NCBI RefSeq assembly: GCF_024199845.1
Contig: NZ_JANADO010000001.1
Span: 806,001-870,000 of the forward strand
Direction of reading: 5' to 3'
Length of the DNA stretch: 64,000 bases
Source: Bradyrhizobium sp. CCGB12
GTDB taxonomy: Bacteria; Pseudomonadota; Alphaproteobacteria; Rhizobiales; Xanthobacteraceae
Made by a program: the position numbers and the translations under genes. The notes under the pieces were generated by a model that saw only the letters and a list, made by a program, of their open reading frames with translations, ran no database searches and had not been told where the DNA came from. This document shows positions 42,686-52,281 of this stretch, piece by piece (position 1 is the first letter of the stretch; every line of letters begins with the position of its first letter).

Positions 42686-43401
42686 ACGACACAACCGGCA
42701 CGCAAATCTGGGATAGCTATTTGGGTGAGGCCGACCGCGCCGTATTGGCGAGGGGGCGGTTTGCGCAGCGGATGGGTTTCGGCGCCCGGCCGGCGATCGT
42801 AGTCATCGACGCGCAACGCTACATGGTCGGCGAGCGCGGCATTCGCGACGAACGCTATCCTTCATCCTGCGGCGAAATTGGATGGGCGGCAGTCGATCGG
42901 ATCGCGGCCATCCTGGACGCCGGACGAGAGGCAGGCGTTCCGGTGTTTCTGACCCGGTTCGCCCTCGACGCCAGCGGCAATGATATTGGTGTTTATGGTC
43001 GCAAGCGCGCCTTCATGAAGGAGCGCGATGACTGGTGCATCGACGGAACGATGGGCGCCGAACTGCTGCCCGAAGTCGGACCCAAGCCAGGCGATATCGT
43101 CTTCGTGAAGAAAAAACCCAGTGGTTTCCACGGGACGCCACTGCTCGGTTATCTAATCGAGCGCAATATCGACACCGTGATCGTGCTCGGCGGTGCGACC
43201 AGTAATTGCGTGCGCGCCACCGTCTTCGACGCCGCTTCCTACAATTATCGCGCGATCGTTCCGGCCGACGCGGTGTTCGACCGGTTGCCGATCTCGCACG
43301 CGATCAGCCTCTTCGACATGGATCGGCAATTCGCCGACGTGACGGATGCGGCCGCAGTCATTGCCAGACTTCAGAAACACAGCAAGGGGGATAGACAATG
43401 A
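42682..43401 (+). CDS. Isochorismatase-family cysteine hydrolase (amidohydrolase)
   Basis: A 239-residue cysteine hydrolase. The triad is Asp43 in IVVIDAQRYM, Lys144/145 in FVKKKPSGFHGT and nucleophile Cys176 in GGATSNCVRATV with the preceding cis-peptide. Relatives are N-carbamoylsarcosine amidase, maleamate amidase and ureidoacrylate hydrolase. The long N-terminal segment before the first strand fits the N-carbamoylsarcosine-type subgroup. 4 bp overlaps at both ends. Substrate unassigned; release of ammonia from an amide or carbamoyl group is the likely reaction. Confidence 0.9.
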   Translation: MNDTTGTQIWDSYLGEADRAVLARGRFAQRMGFGARPAIVVIDAQRYMVGERGIRDERYPSSCGEIGWAAVDRIAAILDAGREAGVPVFLTRFALDASGNDIGVYGRKRAFMKERDDWCIDGTMGAELLPEVGPKPGDIVFVKKKPSGFHGTPLLGYLIERNIDTVIVLGGATSNCVRATVFDAASYNYRAIVPADAVFDRLPISHAISLFDMDRQFADVTDAAAVIARLQKHSKGDRQ

Positions 43402-44642
43402 AACGTCTTGTATTGACGGCTCTCGTGTTGGCTGCCTCGACTTTGTCCGCGAGCGCGCAAGAGACGTGGCGCATCGGCGCACTCTACCCGCTGACAGGCG
43501 GCCTGGCGCTGCTCGGCAATGAAAACCTCAATGGCGCGCGTATCGCCGTTGACATGATCAACGAGAAAGGCGGCATCGCCGGCAAGAAAGTCGAACTCGT
43601 CCAGGGCGACGCCTCGACCCCCGACAAGGCGCAGTCGGAGGCTGAGCGCCTGTCCTCGCTTGAGAATTTGCAGATCATCACGGGTACCTATTCGAGCGGA
43701 CTGTCTTACGCCGCAAGCCAGGTGGTAGAGCGCCGCGGCGGGCTCTACTGGGAGACCGGCGGCATTGCCGACGGTTTGACCAAGCGCGGTTTCAGCGGCT
43801 ATTTCCGCCTCGTGTTCACGGCGAGCTCGAACGGTCAGCTTGCCGCCAATCTCGCTGCGAGCGCCATCGCGCCGCGTCTAGGCAAGAAGCCTGCTGATCT
43901 CACCGTGCTCATCGTGCACGAAGATTCGGATTACGGTACCTCGGTTGCGACCGCGGCCGAGACCAAGGCTAAGGACCTCGGCTTCAAGGTCGCTGGGCGT
44001 CTGCCATACAAGGCCGCGACCACCGATCTCGCCCCGCTCGTGCTGCGTATGAAAGCGAGCAGCGCCGACATCGTCATCGCCTCGTCCTATGCCAATGATG
44101 CACTCCTGATCCAGCGCCAGATGAAGCAACTCGGCGTCAATGTCGGGGCTTTCATCGGTACTGGCGGCATTTACGGTCTGGCGAGCTTCGGTGAAGGATT
44201 GGGGAGCGCCGTCAATGGAATCTTCGACACCGAGGGATCGGCGGGCATCAATCCCGCATCCCTCTCGGACGAGGCGCGGACGCTGCTCGCCGAGTTCCAG
44301 AAGCGCTTCCAGGCCAGTCAGGGCAAGGCGCCATCCTACGTCGGCACCCAGGGGTTTGTCGGCACCTACATCTTGCTCGACAAGGTGCTCCGCACGGCCG
44401 GCGCGACGGATCCAGTCAAGCTGAAGGACGCCGCGCTTGCGCTCGACATTCCCGCCGGCGGCACTTCGCTCGGCTGGGGCGTCAAATTTGCCAGGCCGGG
44501 TAGCGAGATGCAGGGGCAGAACGAGCGTTCGTTCCCGGTCGCTCAGCAATGGCAGGATGGAAAGCTCGTCGTGGTGGCGCCGGACAACCTCAAGACCGGC
44601 GATCCGGTGCTGGTGCCGCTCCAGACCTGGGACAAGCGCTGA
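43398..44642 (+). CDS. ABC transporter substrate-binding protein, branched-chain amino acid/amide type
   Basis: Periplasmic LivJ-type protein of 414 residues. Signal peptide MKRLVLTALVLAASTLSASA, then GALYPLTGGLALLGNENLNG, VDMINEKGGIAGKKVELVQG and DSDYGTSVATAAETKAKDLG, all in the family order. It provides the specificity of the HAAT importer encoded downstream. Because the operon is full of hydrolases, the ligand may be an amide, ureide or aromatic acid rather than a branched-chain amino acid. Confidence 0.93.
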   Translation: MKRLVLTALVLAASTLSASAQETWRIGALYPLTGGLALLGNENLNGARIAVDMINEKGGIAGKKVELVQGDASTPDKAQSEAERLSSLENLQIITGTYSSGLSYAASQVVERRGGLYWETGGIADGLTKRGFSGYFRLVFTASSNGQLAANLAASAIAPRLGKKPADLTVLIVHEDSDYGTSVATAAETKAKDLGFKVAGRLPYKAATTDLAPLVLRMKASSADIVIASSYANDALLIQRQMKQLGVNVGAFIGTGGIYGLASFGEGLGSAVNGIFDTEGSAGINPASLSDEARTLLAEFQKRFQASQGKAPSYVGTQGFVGTYILLDKVLRTAGATDPVKLKDAALALDIPAGGTSLGWGVKFARPGSEMQGQNERSFPVAQQWQDGKLVVVAPDNLKTGDPVLVPLQTWDKR

Positions 44643-44692
44643 TCTGGCCGCGGTGGCGGGCAATCAGTCACCGCCCATAGCCTGGATACGAG

Positions 44693-45580
44693 ATGCTGGA
44701 CATCCTTCCTCAATTGCTGGTCTCGGGCCTGCTGATCGGCGGTGTCTACGGATTGCTGTCGATCGGCTTAACGTTGATCTTTGGTGTCCTGCGGATCGTC
44801 AATTTCGCGCAAGGCGAGTTCATCATGCTCGCCATGTTCGGGGCCTTCTGGCTTAACGCGCTGTGGGGAATCGATCCCTATATGTCGATCCTCATCGTCA
44901 CGCCGGTCCTGTTCGGCCTTGGCTTGCTTGCCGAACGCGTGGTGATCAAGCCGATCCTGCACGCGCCGCATGCGATGCAAATATTCGCGACCTTCGGGCT
45001 CTCGGTGATCCTTCAGAACGTTGCCCTTACCTTCTGGGGCCCCGACTATCGTTCGGTTCAGACGGCGTATTCCTCGCAATCCCTCATCGTCGGGAATGTC
45101 GCCATCTCCGTGAGCTCACTTTACGCCTTCATCGTCGCCTTTCTGATGGCGGGAGCGTTGATCGCGTTTCTGCAACTCTCGCGCGACGGCAAGGCGCTGC
45201 GCGCCATGGTGCAAAACCGCTATGCTGCCTCGCTGATGGGTGTGAACACGGACCGGCTGAACCGGCTGGCGTTCGGCGCCGGCGTTGCCTGTGCGGCGGT
45301 GGCAGGCTGCATCCTGACGCCGATGTTCTATACGTTTCCGACCGCAGGGGTCGACCTGATCATCACCGCCTTTGTCGTTGTCGTTCTCGGTGGGCTCGGC
45401 AGCGTCGCCGGCGCCATGGTCGGAGGGCTGATCATTGGCGTCACCCAGACGCTGACAGGCTTCTACGTCTCGGTCGAACTCAAGGACGTCATCGCGCTTG
45501 TGCTGTTCATCCTGATTCTGTTGATCCGTCCTCAGGGACTATTCGGCCGCGCTGGCATGGAAGAGGTCGGCACCAAATGA
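44693..45580 (+). CDS. ABC transporter permease, LivH-like
   Basis: Inner-membrane permease of 295 residues. LLVSGLLIGGVYGLLSIGLT and IFGVLRIVNFAQGEFIMLAM are the LivH start; GKALRAMVQNRYAASLMGVNTDRLNR is the cytoplasmic coupling region; GLGSVAGAMVGGLIIG and RPQGLFGR follow. About 50 bp from the binding-protein gene, 4 bp overlap with LivM. Confidence 0.94.
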   Translation: MLDILPQLLVSGLLIGGVYGLLSIGLTLIFGVLRIVNFAQGEFIMLAMFGAFWLNALWGIDPYMSILIVTPVLFGLGLLAERVVIKPILHAPHAMQIFATFGLSVILQNVALTFWGPDYRSVQTAYSSQSLIVGNVAISVSSLYAFIVAFLMAGALIAFLQLSRDGKALRAMVQNRYAASLMGVNTDRLNRLAFGAGVACAAVAGCILTPMFYTFPTAGVDLIITAFVVVVLGGLGSVAGAMVGGLIIGVTQTLTGFYVSVELKDVIALVLFILILLIRPQGLFGRAGMEEVGTK

Positions 45581-46458
45581 GCGCGTTCTTCAATGACTAC
45601 TACCTCAACATCGCCGTGATGACCTGTCTCTGGGCCGCCCTGTCCGGAGCCTGGAATTTGATGGCGGGTTATGGCGGACTTGTGTCGCTCGGACAGTCGG
45701 CGTTTTTCGGCATCGGCGCCTACATCACTGCGATCGTCTTCACCAAATACGGTATTTCGCCCTGGCTAGGCTTGATCGCTGGCATCTTTGTTACGACCGG
45801 GCTTGCTGTGGCGATCAGCTGGCCCTGTTTTCGGCTGCGCGGAGCATTCTTCTCGCTGGCAACGCTGGTCTTCCCGATCGCGATGGAAATCGTCGCCAAT
45901 AACTGGAGCGATCTCACACGCGGCCCAAGCGGCATCGCAATCCCGTTCCAGCCGGGTATCTCCACATTCATCTTCAGTTCGCGGTGGGCCTATCTCGTCG
46001 CGGCCTTCGCACTGATGATGACGGTCTACGGGATCACCCGTTGGATGCATCGTGGCAGGCTCGGCCTCTATCTGATCGCCGTTCGCGACGACGAGGCAAC
46101 CGCGGCCAGCATGGGTATCGAGACGGTCAAGGTAAAGCTGATCGTCACCATGATCAGTGCCGCGCTCACGGCCGTCGGCGGTTTCTTCTATGCCCAGTAC
46201 ATCCTGTTCCTCGATCCGCCGAGCGTGTTCTCGATCAACATTTCGGTGCAGATCGCGCTTCTGAGCATCATTGGCGGGCTTGGCACACCGCTCGGCCCGA
46301 TCGTGGGTTCGCTGGTGATGACACCGCTCGACGGGGTGTTGAGCCAGTTCTTCGGTGGTGGGCCCCGGCTGTTGATCTATGGCGCCGTGCTGCTCGGGAC
46401 CGTGCTGTTGGCGCCCAGGGGTATTGTCGGCACGGTCAAGGCATGGCGCCCCACATGA
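45577..46458 (+). CDS. ABC transporter permease, LivM-like
   Basis: Second permease, 293 residues, from the ATG at 45577 overlapping the LivH-like stop. YGGLVSLGQSAFFGIGAYI is the family signature, RDDEATAASMGIETVKVKL the coupling loop, and GGLGTPLGPIVGSLVM the last conserved block. The frame is open far upstream but that part is a shadow of LivH. Confidence 0.94.
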   Translation: MSAFFNDYYLNIAVMTCLWAALSGAWNLMAGYGGLVSLGQSAFFGIGAYITAIVFTKYGISPWLGLIAGIFVTTGLAVAISWPCFRLRGAFFSLATLVFPIAMEIVANNWSDLTRGPSGIAIPFQPGISTFIFSSRWAYLVAAFALMMTVYGITRWMHRGRLGLYLIAVRDDEATAASMGIETVKVKLIVTMISAALTAVGGFFYAQYILFLDPPSVFSINISVQIALLSIIGGLGTPLGPIVGSLVMTPLDGVLSQFFGGGPRLLIYGAVLLGTVLLAPRGIVGTVKAWRPT

Positions 46459-47201
46459 CGGGCACGACCAACCGATCGATTGGCAAGGAACTGCTGCGCG
46501 CCAGCGGGCTCGTACGCCGCTTTGGCGGACTCGTCGCCGTGAACGAGGTGTCGCTGGATGTAGCCGACCGCGAGATGGTTGGGCTCATCGGTCCAAATGG
46601 CGCCGGCAAGACATCGCTGTTCAATATGCTGAGCGGTCAACTCGGGCCCGATTCCGGCAGCGTCAGTTTTGGCGGCCAGGACATTACCGGTGCTTCTGCA
46701 AGTGTCTGCGCTCGCGTGGGCATTGGCCGTACGTTCCAGATCGTCAAGCCCCTCGTCAGCCTGACGGTCCATGAGAATGTCACCGTCGGCGCGTTGTTGA
46801 ACTATCCGCTGGCGACGGCACGCGAAAAGGCCGCGGAGATCGTTGGCCGCGTCGGCATGCATGCGCTGCTCGACCAGCAGGCGGGCAGTCTGACCTTGGA
46901 GTCCCGCAAGCGGCTTGAGCTCGCGCGCGCTCTCTCGATCGAACCAAGGATGTTACTGCTCGACGAGATACTCGCTGGCCTCAACGCTTCGGAGATCAAT
47001 GAGAGCATTCATTTGATCCGGAGCTTCGCGCATCAGGACGGCCTCGCGGTCATCATGATCGAGCACAATTTGCACGCCGTGATGTCGCTCGCCGACAAGG
47101 TTGTGGTGCTCGACTATGGACGCAAGATTGCCGAGGGCAAGCCGGAAGTGGTGGTGCGAGACCCGGCCGTAGTGGCCGCCTATCTCGGGAGCGACGACTG
47201 A
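46455..47201 (+). CDS. ABC transporter ATP-binding protein, LivG-like
   Basis: A 248-residue ATPase. Walker A GPNGAGKTS, Q-loop GIGRTFQIVKPLVSLTV, signature LTLESRKRLELARAL (the divergent LivG signature region), Walker B MLLLDEILAGLN, H-loop IMIEHNLHAVM. ATG at 46455 overlaps the LivM stop; an in-frame ATG at 46443 is possible. Signature differs from the usual LSxG, as is common in LivG of this subgroup. Confidence 0.92.
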   Translation: MTGTTNRSIGKELLRASGLVRRFGGLVAVNEVSLDVADREMVGLIGPNGAGKTSLFNMLSGQLGPDSGSVSFGGQDITGASASVCARVGIGRTFQIVKPLVSLTVHENVTVGALLNYPLATAREKAAEIVGRVGMHALLDQQAGSLTLESRKRLELARALSIEPRMLLLDEILAGLNASEINESIHLIRSFAHQDGLAVIMIEHNLHAVMSLADKVVVLDYGRKIAEGKPEVVVRDPAVVAAYLGSDD

Positions 47202-47911
47202 TGACGCTCGATATAACCGATCTCGTTGCCGGCTATGGCGACATCACCGTATTGCGCGGTGTCACTTGTTCGGTGTCGGCCAATAGCGTTGTCGCGTTGC
47301 TCGGAGCCAATGGTGCGGGCAAGACCACCACGCTGAACGCGATCTCCGGCCTGCAAGCTAATGTCTCTGGCGGCACGATCCGGCTGGAAGGCAACGATAT
47401 TACGCGTATGCCGGCCCATGAGCGGGTCGAGGCAGGCATTGCCCATGTTCCGCAGGGCCGCCAGCTCTTCGCCTTCATGAGCGTGCGCGAGAATCTTGAA
47501 CTCGGAGGCTACGCACCGCGGGCGAGGGGACACGAAAAGGACGCGCTTGACCGCGTCCTTTCCATTTTTCCTCGGCTCAAGGAGCGGCTCGGCCAACAGG
47601 CTGGCTCGCTGTCTGGCGGCGAGCAGCAGATGTGCGCAATCGCGCGCGGCCTGATGTCGAAGCCGCGCTACCTGCTGCTCGACGAGCCCTCGCTCGGTCT
47701 GGCCCCGATTGTAGTCAAGCAGGTCATGGCCGTCATCGGCCAGATTGTGGCACAAGGCATCGGCATTCTGCTCGTGGAGCAGAATGTCGCCCTGGCTCTC
47801 AAGCAGGCGCAGTACGCCTACGTGCTGGAGCAGGCCAGGATCGCGATCGAGGGCCCCGCCGCCGCTCTTCAGGACGATGATCGGGTCCGAAAGGCATATC
47901 TCGGCCTTTGA
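47201..47911 (+). CDS. ABC transporter ATP-binding protein, LivF-like
   Basis: A 236-residue ATPase, ATG sharing a base with the LivG stop. Walker A GANGAGKTTT, Q-loop HVPQGRQLFAFMSVRENL, signature LSGGEQQMCAIARGL, Walker B YLLLDEPSLGLAP, H-loop LLVEQNVALAL. Completes the importer. Confidence 0.95.
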   Translation: MTLDITDLVAGYGDITVLRGVTCSVSANSVVALLGANGAGKTTTLNAISGLQANVSGGTIRLEGNDITRMPAHERVEAGIAHVPQGRQLFAFMSVRENLELGGYAPRARGHEKDALDRVLSIFPRLKERLGQQAGSLSGGEQQMCAIARGLMSKPRYLLLDEPSLGLAPIVVKQVMAVIGQIVAQGIGILLVEQNVALALKQAQYAYVLEQARIAIEGPAAALQDDDRVRKAYLGL

Positions 47912-47953
47912 GGTACGCTGGCAAGTATCAAGTCACGGCAAAAGGGGAAAACC

Positions 47954-48712
47954 ATGGATCTCAAGCTCGCCGGCAAGGTCGCGCTTGTCACCGGTGCCAG
48001 CGTTGGCCTCGGCCGCGCGATCGCGCAGACGCTTGCCGAAGTGGGATGTCGCCTTGCAATCGTGGCCCGGCGAGAAGACCGCCTGAGAAATGCGGCGGAC
48101 GAGATTGCGGCTTCTGGACGCGAGCGGCCGTTGGTGATCGTCGCAGATATCACGCAGCACGACGCCGCCCCGCGTATCAGAGATGAGGTGCTTGCCGCTT
48201 TCGGCCGGCTCGACATCCTCGTCAACAATGCCGGCGGTTCGCGGCCCTTCGACGGGCTGGGCACGCGTGAGCAATGGGATGAGGCCATGGCGCTTAATTT
48301 TCATGCCGGTCGGGAGCTCGCCCACGCCTTCGTGCCCATCATGCAGGTTCAGAAATTCGGCCGGATCATCAATCTGACCGGGGGCGATGAGCCGCTGGCA
48401 TTGAATGGCGGCATTCCACCCAATGGGGCCACCCACATCTGGGCAAAGTCGCTCTCCCGTGTCGTCGGCAAGGATGGGATCACGGTCAATTCGATCCCGC
48501 CCGGCCGGCTACACTCCGAGCAGATCGATCAGAAATTATTGCCGACCGAGGAGTCTCAGCGCAAATGGGTCGCGGAGAATTGTCCTGCTGGCTATATCGG
48601 CGAGCCGGAAGATCTCGCAGTGCTTGTCGCCTTTCTTGCCTCGCCACTTGCCCGTTACATCACGGGCCAGGTAATCCACGTTGACGGAGGTGCGCGACGC
48701 TTCTCGCACTAG
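47954..48712 (+). CDS. Atypical SDR-family protein lacking the catalytic Tyr
   Basis: A 252-residue SDR-fold protein. Cofactor motif TGASVGLGRA and NNAG (91-94) are normal. At the active site the Tyr-x-x-x-Lys is His161-Ile-Trp-Ala-Lys165 and the Ser region reads NLTGGDEPLALNG with Thr142. NSIPPGRLHSEQI replaces the usual NAVSPG. The same HxxxK pattern occurs in a branch of SDRs in catabolic clusters, so it is probably a real subfamily with altered chemistry or a binding role. Follows LivF by 42 bp; last gene of the LysR-controlled operon. Confidence 0.88.
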   Translation: MDLKLAGKVALVTGASVGLGRAIAQTLAEVGCRLAIVARREDRLRNAADEIAASGRERPLVIVADITQHDAAPRIRDEVLAAFGRLDILVNNAGGSRPFDGLGTREQWDEAMALNFHAGRELAHAFVPIMQVQKFGRIINLTGGDEPLALNGGIPPNGATHIWAKSLSRVVGKDGITVNSIPPGRLHSEQIDQKLLPTEESQRKWVAENCPAGYIGEPEDLAVLVAFLASPLARYITGQVIHVDGGARRFSH

Positions 48713-49512
48713 GTCAGGTTCGTGAATATTTGTTAGATCGATGCGTGCAACACGCGATACAGATATGCGGTGATCCTGCAGACCGCGCTCACAATCGATC
48801 AACACGGGCTTTGCGCGGCTGGAGAGCAAAGCGAAGGTTAAGGCAAGGCGTATCGCACGCAAATGCTGCGCGAGAGCGGCGGCAAGAGCAAAGCGAGAGT
48901 TCCGGAAATGAAATCCCGGCCCGGATCGCGGGGAGGCGTGCCACGGGAAAGATTGCCGAGGGAGTGTCTATCTTGTGCCCATAGCGGAACCATCGTCTTG
49001 CAACTCGAACGGTGTTCGCCCGTTGCAGCCTGTCAGTAAAAAAGGCCGCAGCGGCTTGCGACGCTGCGGCCCCCGCCGGGTCAAAAAAATACGTGAAATA
49101 TGGTCCAGCCCCGGCGTCAACAAAGCTACGCCCCGAGGTTTTTGCGCCGCAAATAGAATCGGCGCGTCGCTTGACGAGCGAGACTAGCTGTTGCCGCAGG
49201 ACAACTAAAACCTCAGGAACCTTGACCTAAAGGTCGGTCCAAGCTTGCGGCTAATTTAGGCCAACTATCGGGTGCGACAGGCTGCCGCGCCGACCAAGTC
49301 CTCGCCTTTCGATTTCTCCAGTATGCTTGGCTTGCGCTCGGCGGGGCGTGCTTCAAGAGGGATGGAGCGGCCCCGGCGCTTGCCAGCCCCTGCCGGGGTC
49401 GCTTCCCTAGTGAGAGCCCACGCTCAGCCGCGCCGCGACACCGGCCGCAAGCGGCGCAACGGCATGTGCGCCAAGTCAAGAGAGCGACCTTCCGGGTGCG
49501 CGCAAAGCGGCT
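48713..49512. other. Long spacer, mostly non-coding
   Basis: About 800 bp between the SDR gene and the convergent hypothetical gene. Short open frames occur but lack ribosome sites and protein-like composition. One strong hairpin (49044-49071) is described separately. The part from about 49270 to 49500 is GC-rich and may be decayed coding DNA, with no recognisable product. Confidence 0.45.
49038..49071 (-). terminator. Rho-independent terminator candidate for minus-strand transcription
   Basis: Perfect 10-bp stem GGCCGCAGCG (49044-49053) / CGCTGCGGCC (49062-49071) with an 8-base loop. Read on the minus strand it is followed by TTTTTT (complement of 49038-49043). It would end transcripts coming from the hypothetical gene at 49513-50145, about 440 bp away. 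Confidence 0.5.
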
Positions 49513-50145
49513 TCAGTTGCGCAGCCGAACGCGCGACCGCTTGACGACGGACGATACGATCCGATCATAGGTTTCTAGTGCTGCCTCGGTCGCCAACTTG
49601 ACCATTTCGCGATAGGCGATCTCGTTCATTTGAGTGAAGCTGTCCCGGATCGCTTCAGCCAACTCTTCATCCGTGACCGATGATCGATTTGGCTCTGCTT
49701 TTCCCGTCAGACGGCTATACAAATTGAGACGGTAGACTTCGGCCGAAATTTGCCAGGCCCAATCTTCGAGATTTAGTTGTTCTGTCAGCAATGCAGGATC
49801 CGGAGGGTAAGTCGTTGGAGCTGGGATCAGATAGCCGATGAAGATCGGTCTAAAAACCAACCCATGGTTGGACCAATATGCTGCTCTGGTTGCACCGCCG
49901 TTGTTTGGAGCTTCGTAGAGGCCTGGGACGCGGCGCTTGACGATGTCCGTTATTGGTAACCTATTCCACGCGCAAGCATCATCGCTTCGGTTGTTCCCTA
50001 GACTCCGCTGTGCGTCACCCTGGGGACCCAGCGTTTGGCGATCTGCGCAACCGATCCTCTCCGATGTCGGCGAAGCGGCAGCGTATCCCTCCGATCGCCA
50101 TGCGCCTTTGCATGGGCCAGCTGCGATCGAGACAATCAGCGGCAC
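49513..50145 (-). CDS. Hypothetical protein
   Basis: An open frame of up to 210 codons. The C-terminal 100 residues are protein-like, acidic-basic helical: DWAWQISAEVYRLNLYSRLT, then VTDEELAEAIRDSFTQMNEI, then a MVKLATEAALETYDRIVSSV helix. A conserved-looking PIFIGYLIPAPTTYPPDPAL precedes it. The first ~60 residues look less convincing and the true start may be internal. No domain recognised, no signal peptide. It is flanked by spacers on both sides. Confidence 0.45.
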   Translation of the reverse strand: MPLIVSIAAGPCKGAWRSEGYAAASPTSERIGCADRQTLGPQGDAQRSLGNNRSDDACAWNRLPITDIVKRRVPGLYEAPNNGGATRAAYWSNHGLVFRPIFIGYLIPAPTTYPPDPALLTEQLNLEDWAWQISAEVYRLNLYSRLTGKAEPNRSSVTDEELAEAIRDSFTQMNEIAYREMVKLATEAALETYDRIVSSVVKRSRVRLRN

Positions 50146-50493
50146 GGTCCATTTCGGGCGGCCTCAGTGCTGACGAGGCAACAGGCAGCTCATAGACGTT
50201 GAACAATCTCTTACATTGGGGCCGCAATCACAGCCGCTTCAGCGGCGATCGGATATTTTGGCGGCCCTCGCGCCTAGACGCCCGGGTGCCCTTTGCAGAG
50301 CACAATATACCCGAATTTGTGCGGATCGCCGGACGAATCCAGGTACCTACATGTGATGCTCAACGTTGATCGCGGCACACGGAAACTTGGCTTACGACCC
50401 CACGTTAATCCCGCCACCCGCGGAATCGACCGCCTCTTCGCTGGCCTTCGGTCCCAGCGGTGGTACTCTTTCGAAAAACGGAGGGAGGAAGAC
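50146..50493. other. Promoter region of phaC, no gene
   Basis: About 350 bp between the hypothetical gene and phaC, divergent orientation. The phaC frame stays open into it but the extension is not protein-like. GAGGGAGGAA at 50481-50490 is the ribosome site for phaC. I see no operator. Confidence 0.45.
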
Positions 50494-52281
50494 ATGGGAG
50501 ATCGATCGACGCAACCTACGTGGGATCCTCTTGTTCTCGCCGGCCAACTGCACTCGGTCGCGAAGCAGAGCCAGTTGTTGATGCAGCGGTTCGCCACATC
50601 CCAGGCCGACGCCACGAAGGTCGGCATGGGAGACACCTCGACGCTCGGGTTTGATTTCGTCGATCTCATGACAAGAATGATGTCGGACCCGACGCCGGTG
50701 GCGAAGGCCCAGATCGACCTCTTCAACGACAGCATGGCGGTGTGGAAATCGGCGGCAGAAAGCATGTGGCTGACGCGGCCTTGCGAGTCCGACAAACTCA
50801 AGGACAAACGTTTCAAGCATCCCGACTGGACCGAGAACGCAGTCTTTAACTACGTGAAGGAAAGCTATCTGGTCGCCGCCAAGGCAATCCTTTCGACCGT
50901 CCGAGACGTAAAGGGCATGGACGACGCCACTGCTCGAAAGGTCGACTTCTACACGCGTCAGTTCGTCGACGCCATTTCTCCTTCGAACTTCGTCGCCACC
51001 AATCCGGAGGTGCTCAAAGCCACGCTAGAGTCCGGAGGACAAAACCTGCTCCGCGGGCTGGACAACCTGCTTTCCGATCTCGGTCGTGGCGAGGGTCGCC
51101 TCTCCATCACGATGACCGACATGAAGGCTTTCCGGCTCGGTGAGAATATCGCAACTACTCCCGGGAAGATCGTTTTCCAGAACAATCTGATGCAGCTTAT
51201 CCAGTACGCTCCTTCGACAAGCGACGTACGCAAGCGGCCTCTCCTCATTATCCCGCCATGGATCAACAAGTTCTACGTCCTCGATCTTCAGCCGAAGAAT
51301 TCGCTTATCAAGTGGGCGGTCGACCAAGGCCATACCGTCTTCGTCATCTCCTGGGTCAATCCGGACGAGAAGCTCGCCGAGAAGGGTTTCGAAGACTACA
51401 TGCTCGAGGGTCCAGTCGCGGCCCTGGATGCAATCAAAAGGGCGACCGGCGAAGAGGAGGTCAATGCCATCGGATACTGTCTTGGGGGCACTCTGCTCGC
51501 CTCAACCGCCGCCTACCTGGCTGCGAACGAAGACGGCAGGATCGCAAGCGCAACGTACTTCGTGACGCTGGTGGATTTCGCGGAAGTCGGTGATATGGCC
51601 GTCTTCATAGATCAGGGGCAGCTCGCAACGCTCGAAAGGCGCATGCGCGAGCGCGGATATCTCGACGCTCAGGATATGGCGACATCATTCAATATGTTGC
51701 GGGCCAACGACCTGATCTGGTCCTTCGTCGTGAACAACTACTTGCTCGGCAAGGAGCAGCTCCCGTTCGATCTATTGTTTTGGAACTCGGACTCCACACG
51801 GATGCCCGCTGCCATGCATTCATTCTACCTCCGGGCAATGTATCTGGAAAATCGTCTATCCAAGCCCGGCGGCATCACGCTCGCTGGCACCCCGATCGAC
51901 CTGTCGCGGATCAAGATCCCGTCGTTCATCCTGTCCACGCGCGAAGACCATATCGCCCCATGGACGTCGACCTATGCGGCGACGCGCCTGTATTCCGGTC
52001 CCGTCAAATTCGTTCTGTCCGCCTCCGGACACATGGCGGGAGTTATCAGCGCACCGGGCAGCAAGTATGGCCATTGGACGAACGATAATTTGCCGTCTGC
52101 CCCAGACCAGTGGTTCGCAGATGCAACCAGTCATCGTGGCTCCTGGTGGCCCGTTTGGGACGAGTGGGTGAGCCGCCTGGATCATCACCGCGTTCCGGCG
52201 CGCGAACCGGGCGGGGGCAACTTGCCAGTCATCGAGGACGCTCCCGGCTCCTACGTACGCGTGAGAGCGGTGGCATCCTAG
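50494..52281 (+). CDS. phaC: Class I poly(3-hydroxyalkanoate) synthase
   Basis: A 595-residue PHA synthase polymerising hydroxyacyl-CoA to polyester on granules. The lipase-like box is GYCLGG with nucleophile Cys329; Asp485 is in STREDHIAPW and His513 in SASGHMAGV. HPDWTENAVFNYVKESYLV and RPLLIIPPWINKFYVLDLQP are class I blocks. The ATG at 50494 follows an excellent GGGAGGA; earlier in-frame starts are not supported. No phaA, phaB or phasin gene is adjacent, so it is a stand-alone synthase, probably one of several paralogues in the genome. Confidence 0.95.
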   Translation: MGDRSTQPTWDPLVLAGQLHSVAKQSQLLMQRFATSQADATKVGMGDTSTLGFDFVDLMTRMMSDPTPVAKAQIDLFNDSMAVWKSAAESMWLTRPCESDKLKDKRFKHPDWTENAVFNYVKESYLVAAKAILSTVRDVKGMDDATARKVDFYTRQFVDAISPSNFVATNPEVLKATLESGGQNLLRGLDNLLSDLGRGEGRLSITMTDMKAFRLGENIATTPGKIVFQNNLMQLIQYAPSTSDVRKRPLLIIPPWINKFYVLDLQPKNSLIKWAVDQGHTVFVISWVNPDEKLAEKGFEDYMLEGPVAALDAIKRATGEEEVNAIGYCLGGTLLASTAAYLAANEDGRIASATYFVTLVDFAEVGDMAVFIDQGQLATLERRMRERGYLDAQDMATSFNMLRANDLIWSFVVNNYLLGKEQLPFDLLFWNSDSTRMPAAMHSFYLRAMYLENRLSKPGGITLAGTPIDLSRIKIPSFILSTREDHIAPWTSTYAATRLYSGPVKFVLSASGHMAGVISAPGSKYGHWTNDNLPSAPDQWFADATSHRGSWWPVWDEWVSRLDHHRVPAREPGGGNLPVIEDAPGSYVRVRAVAS

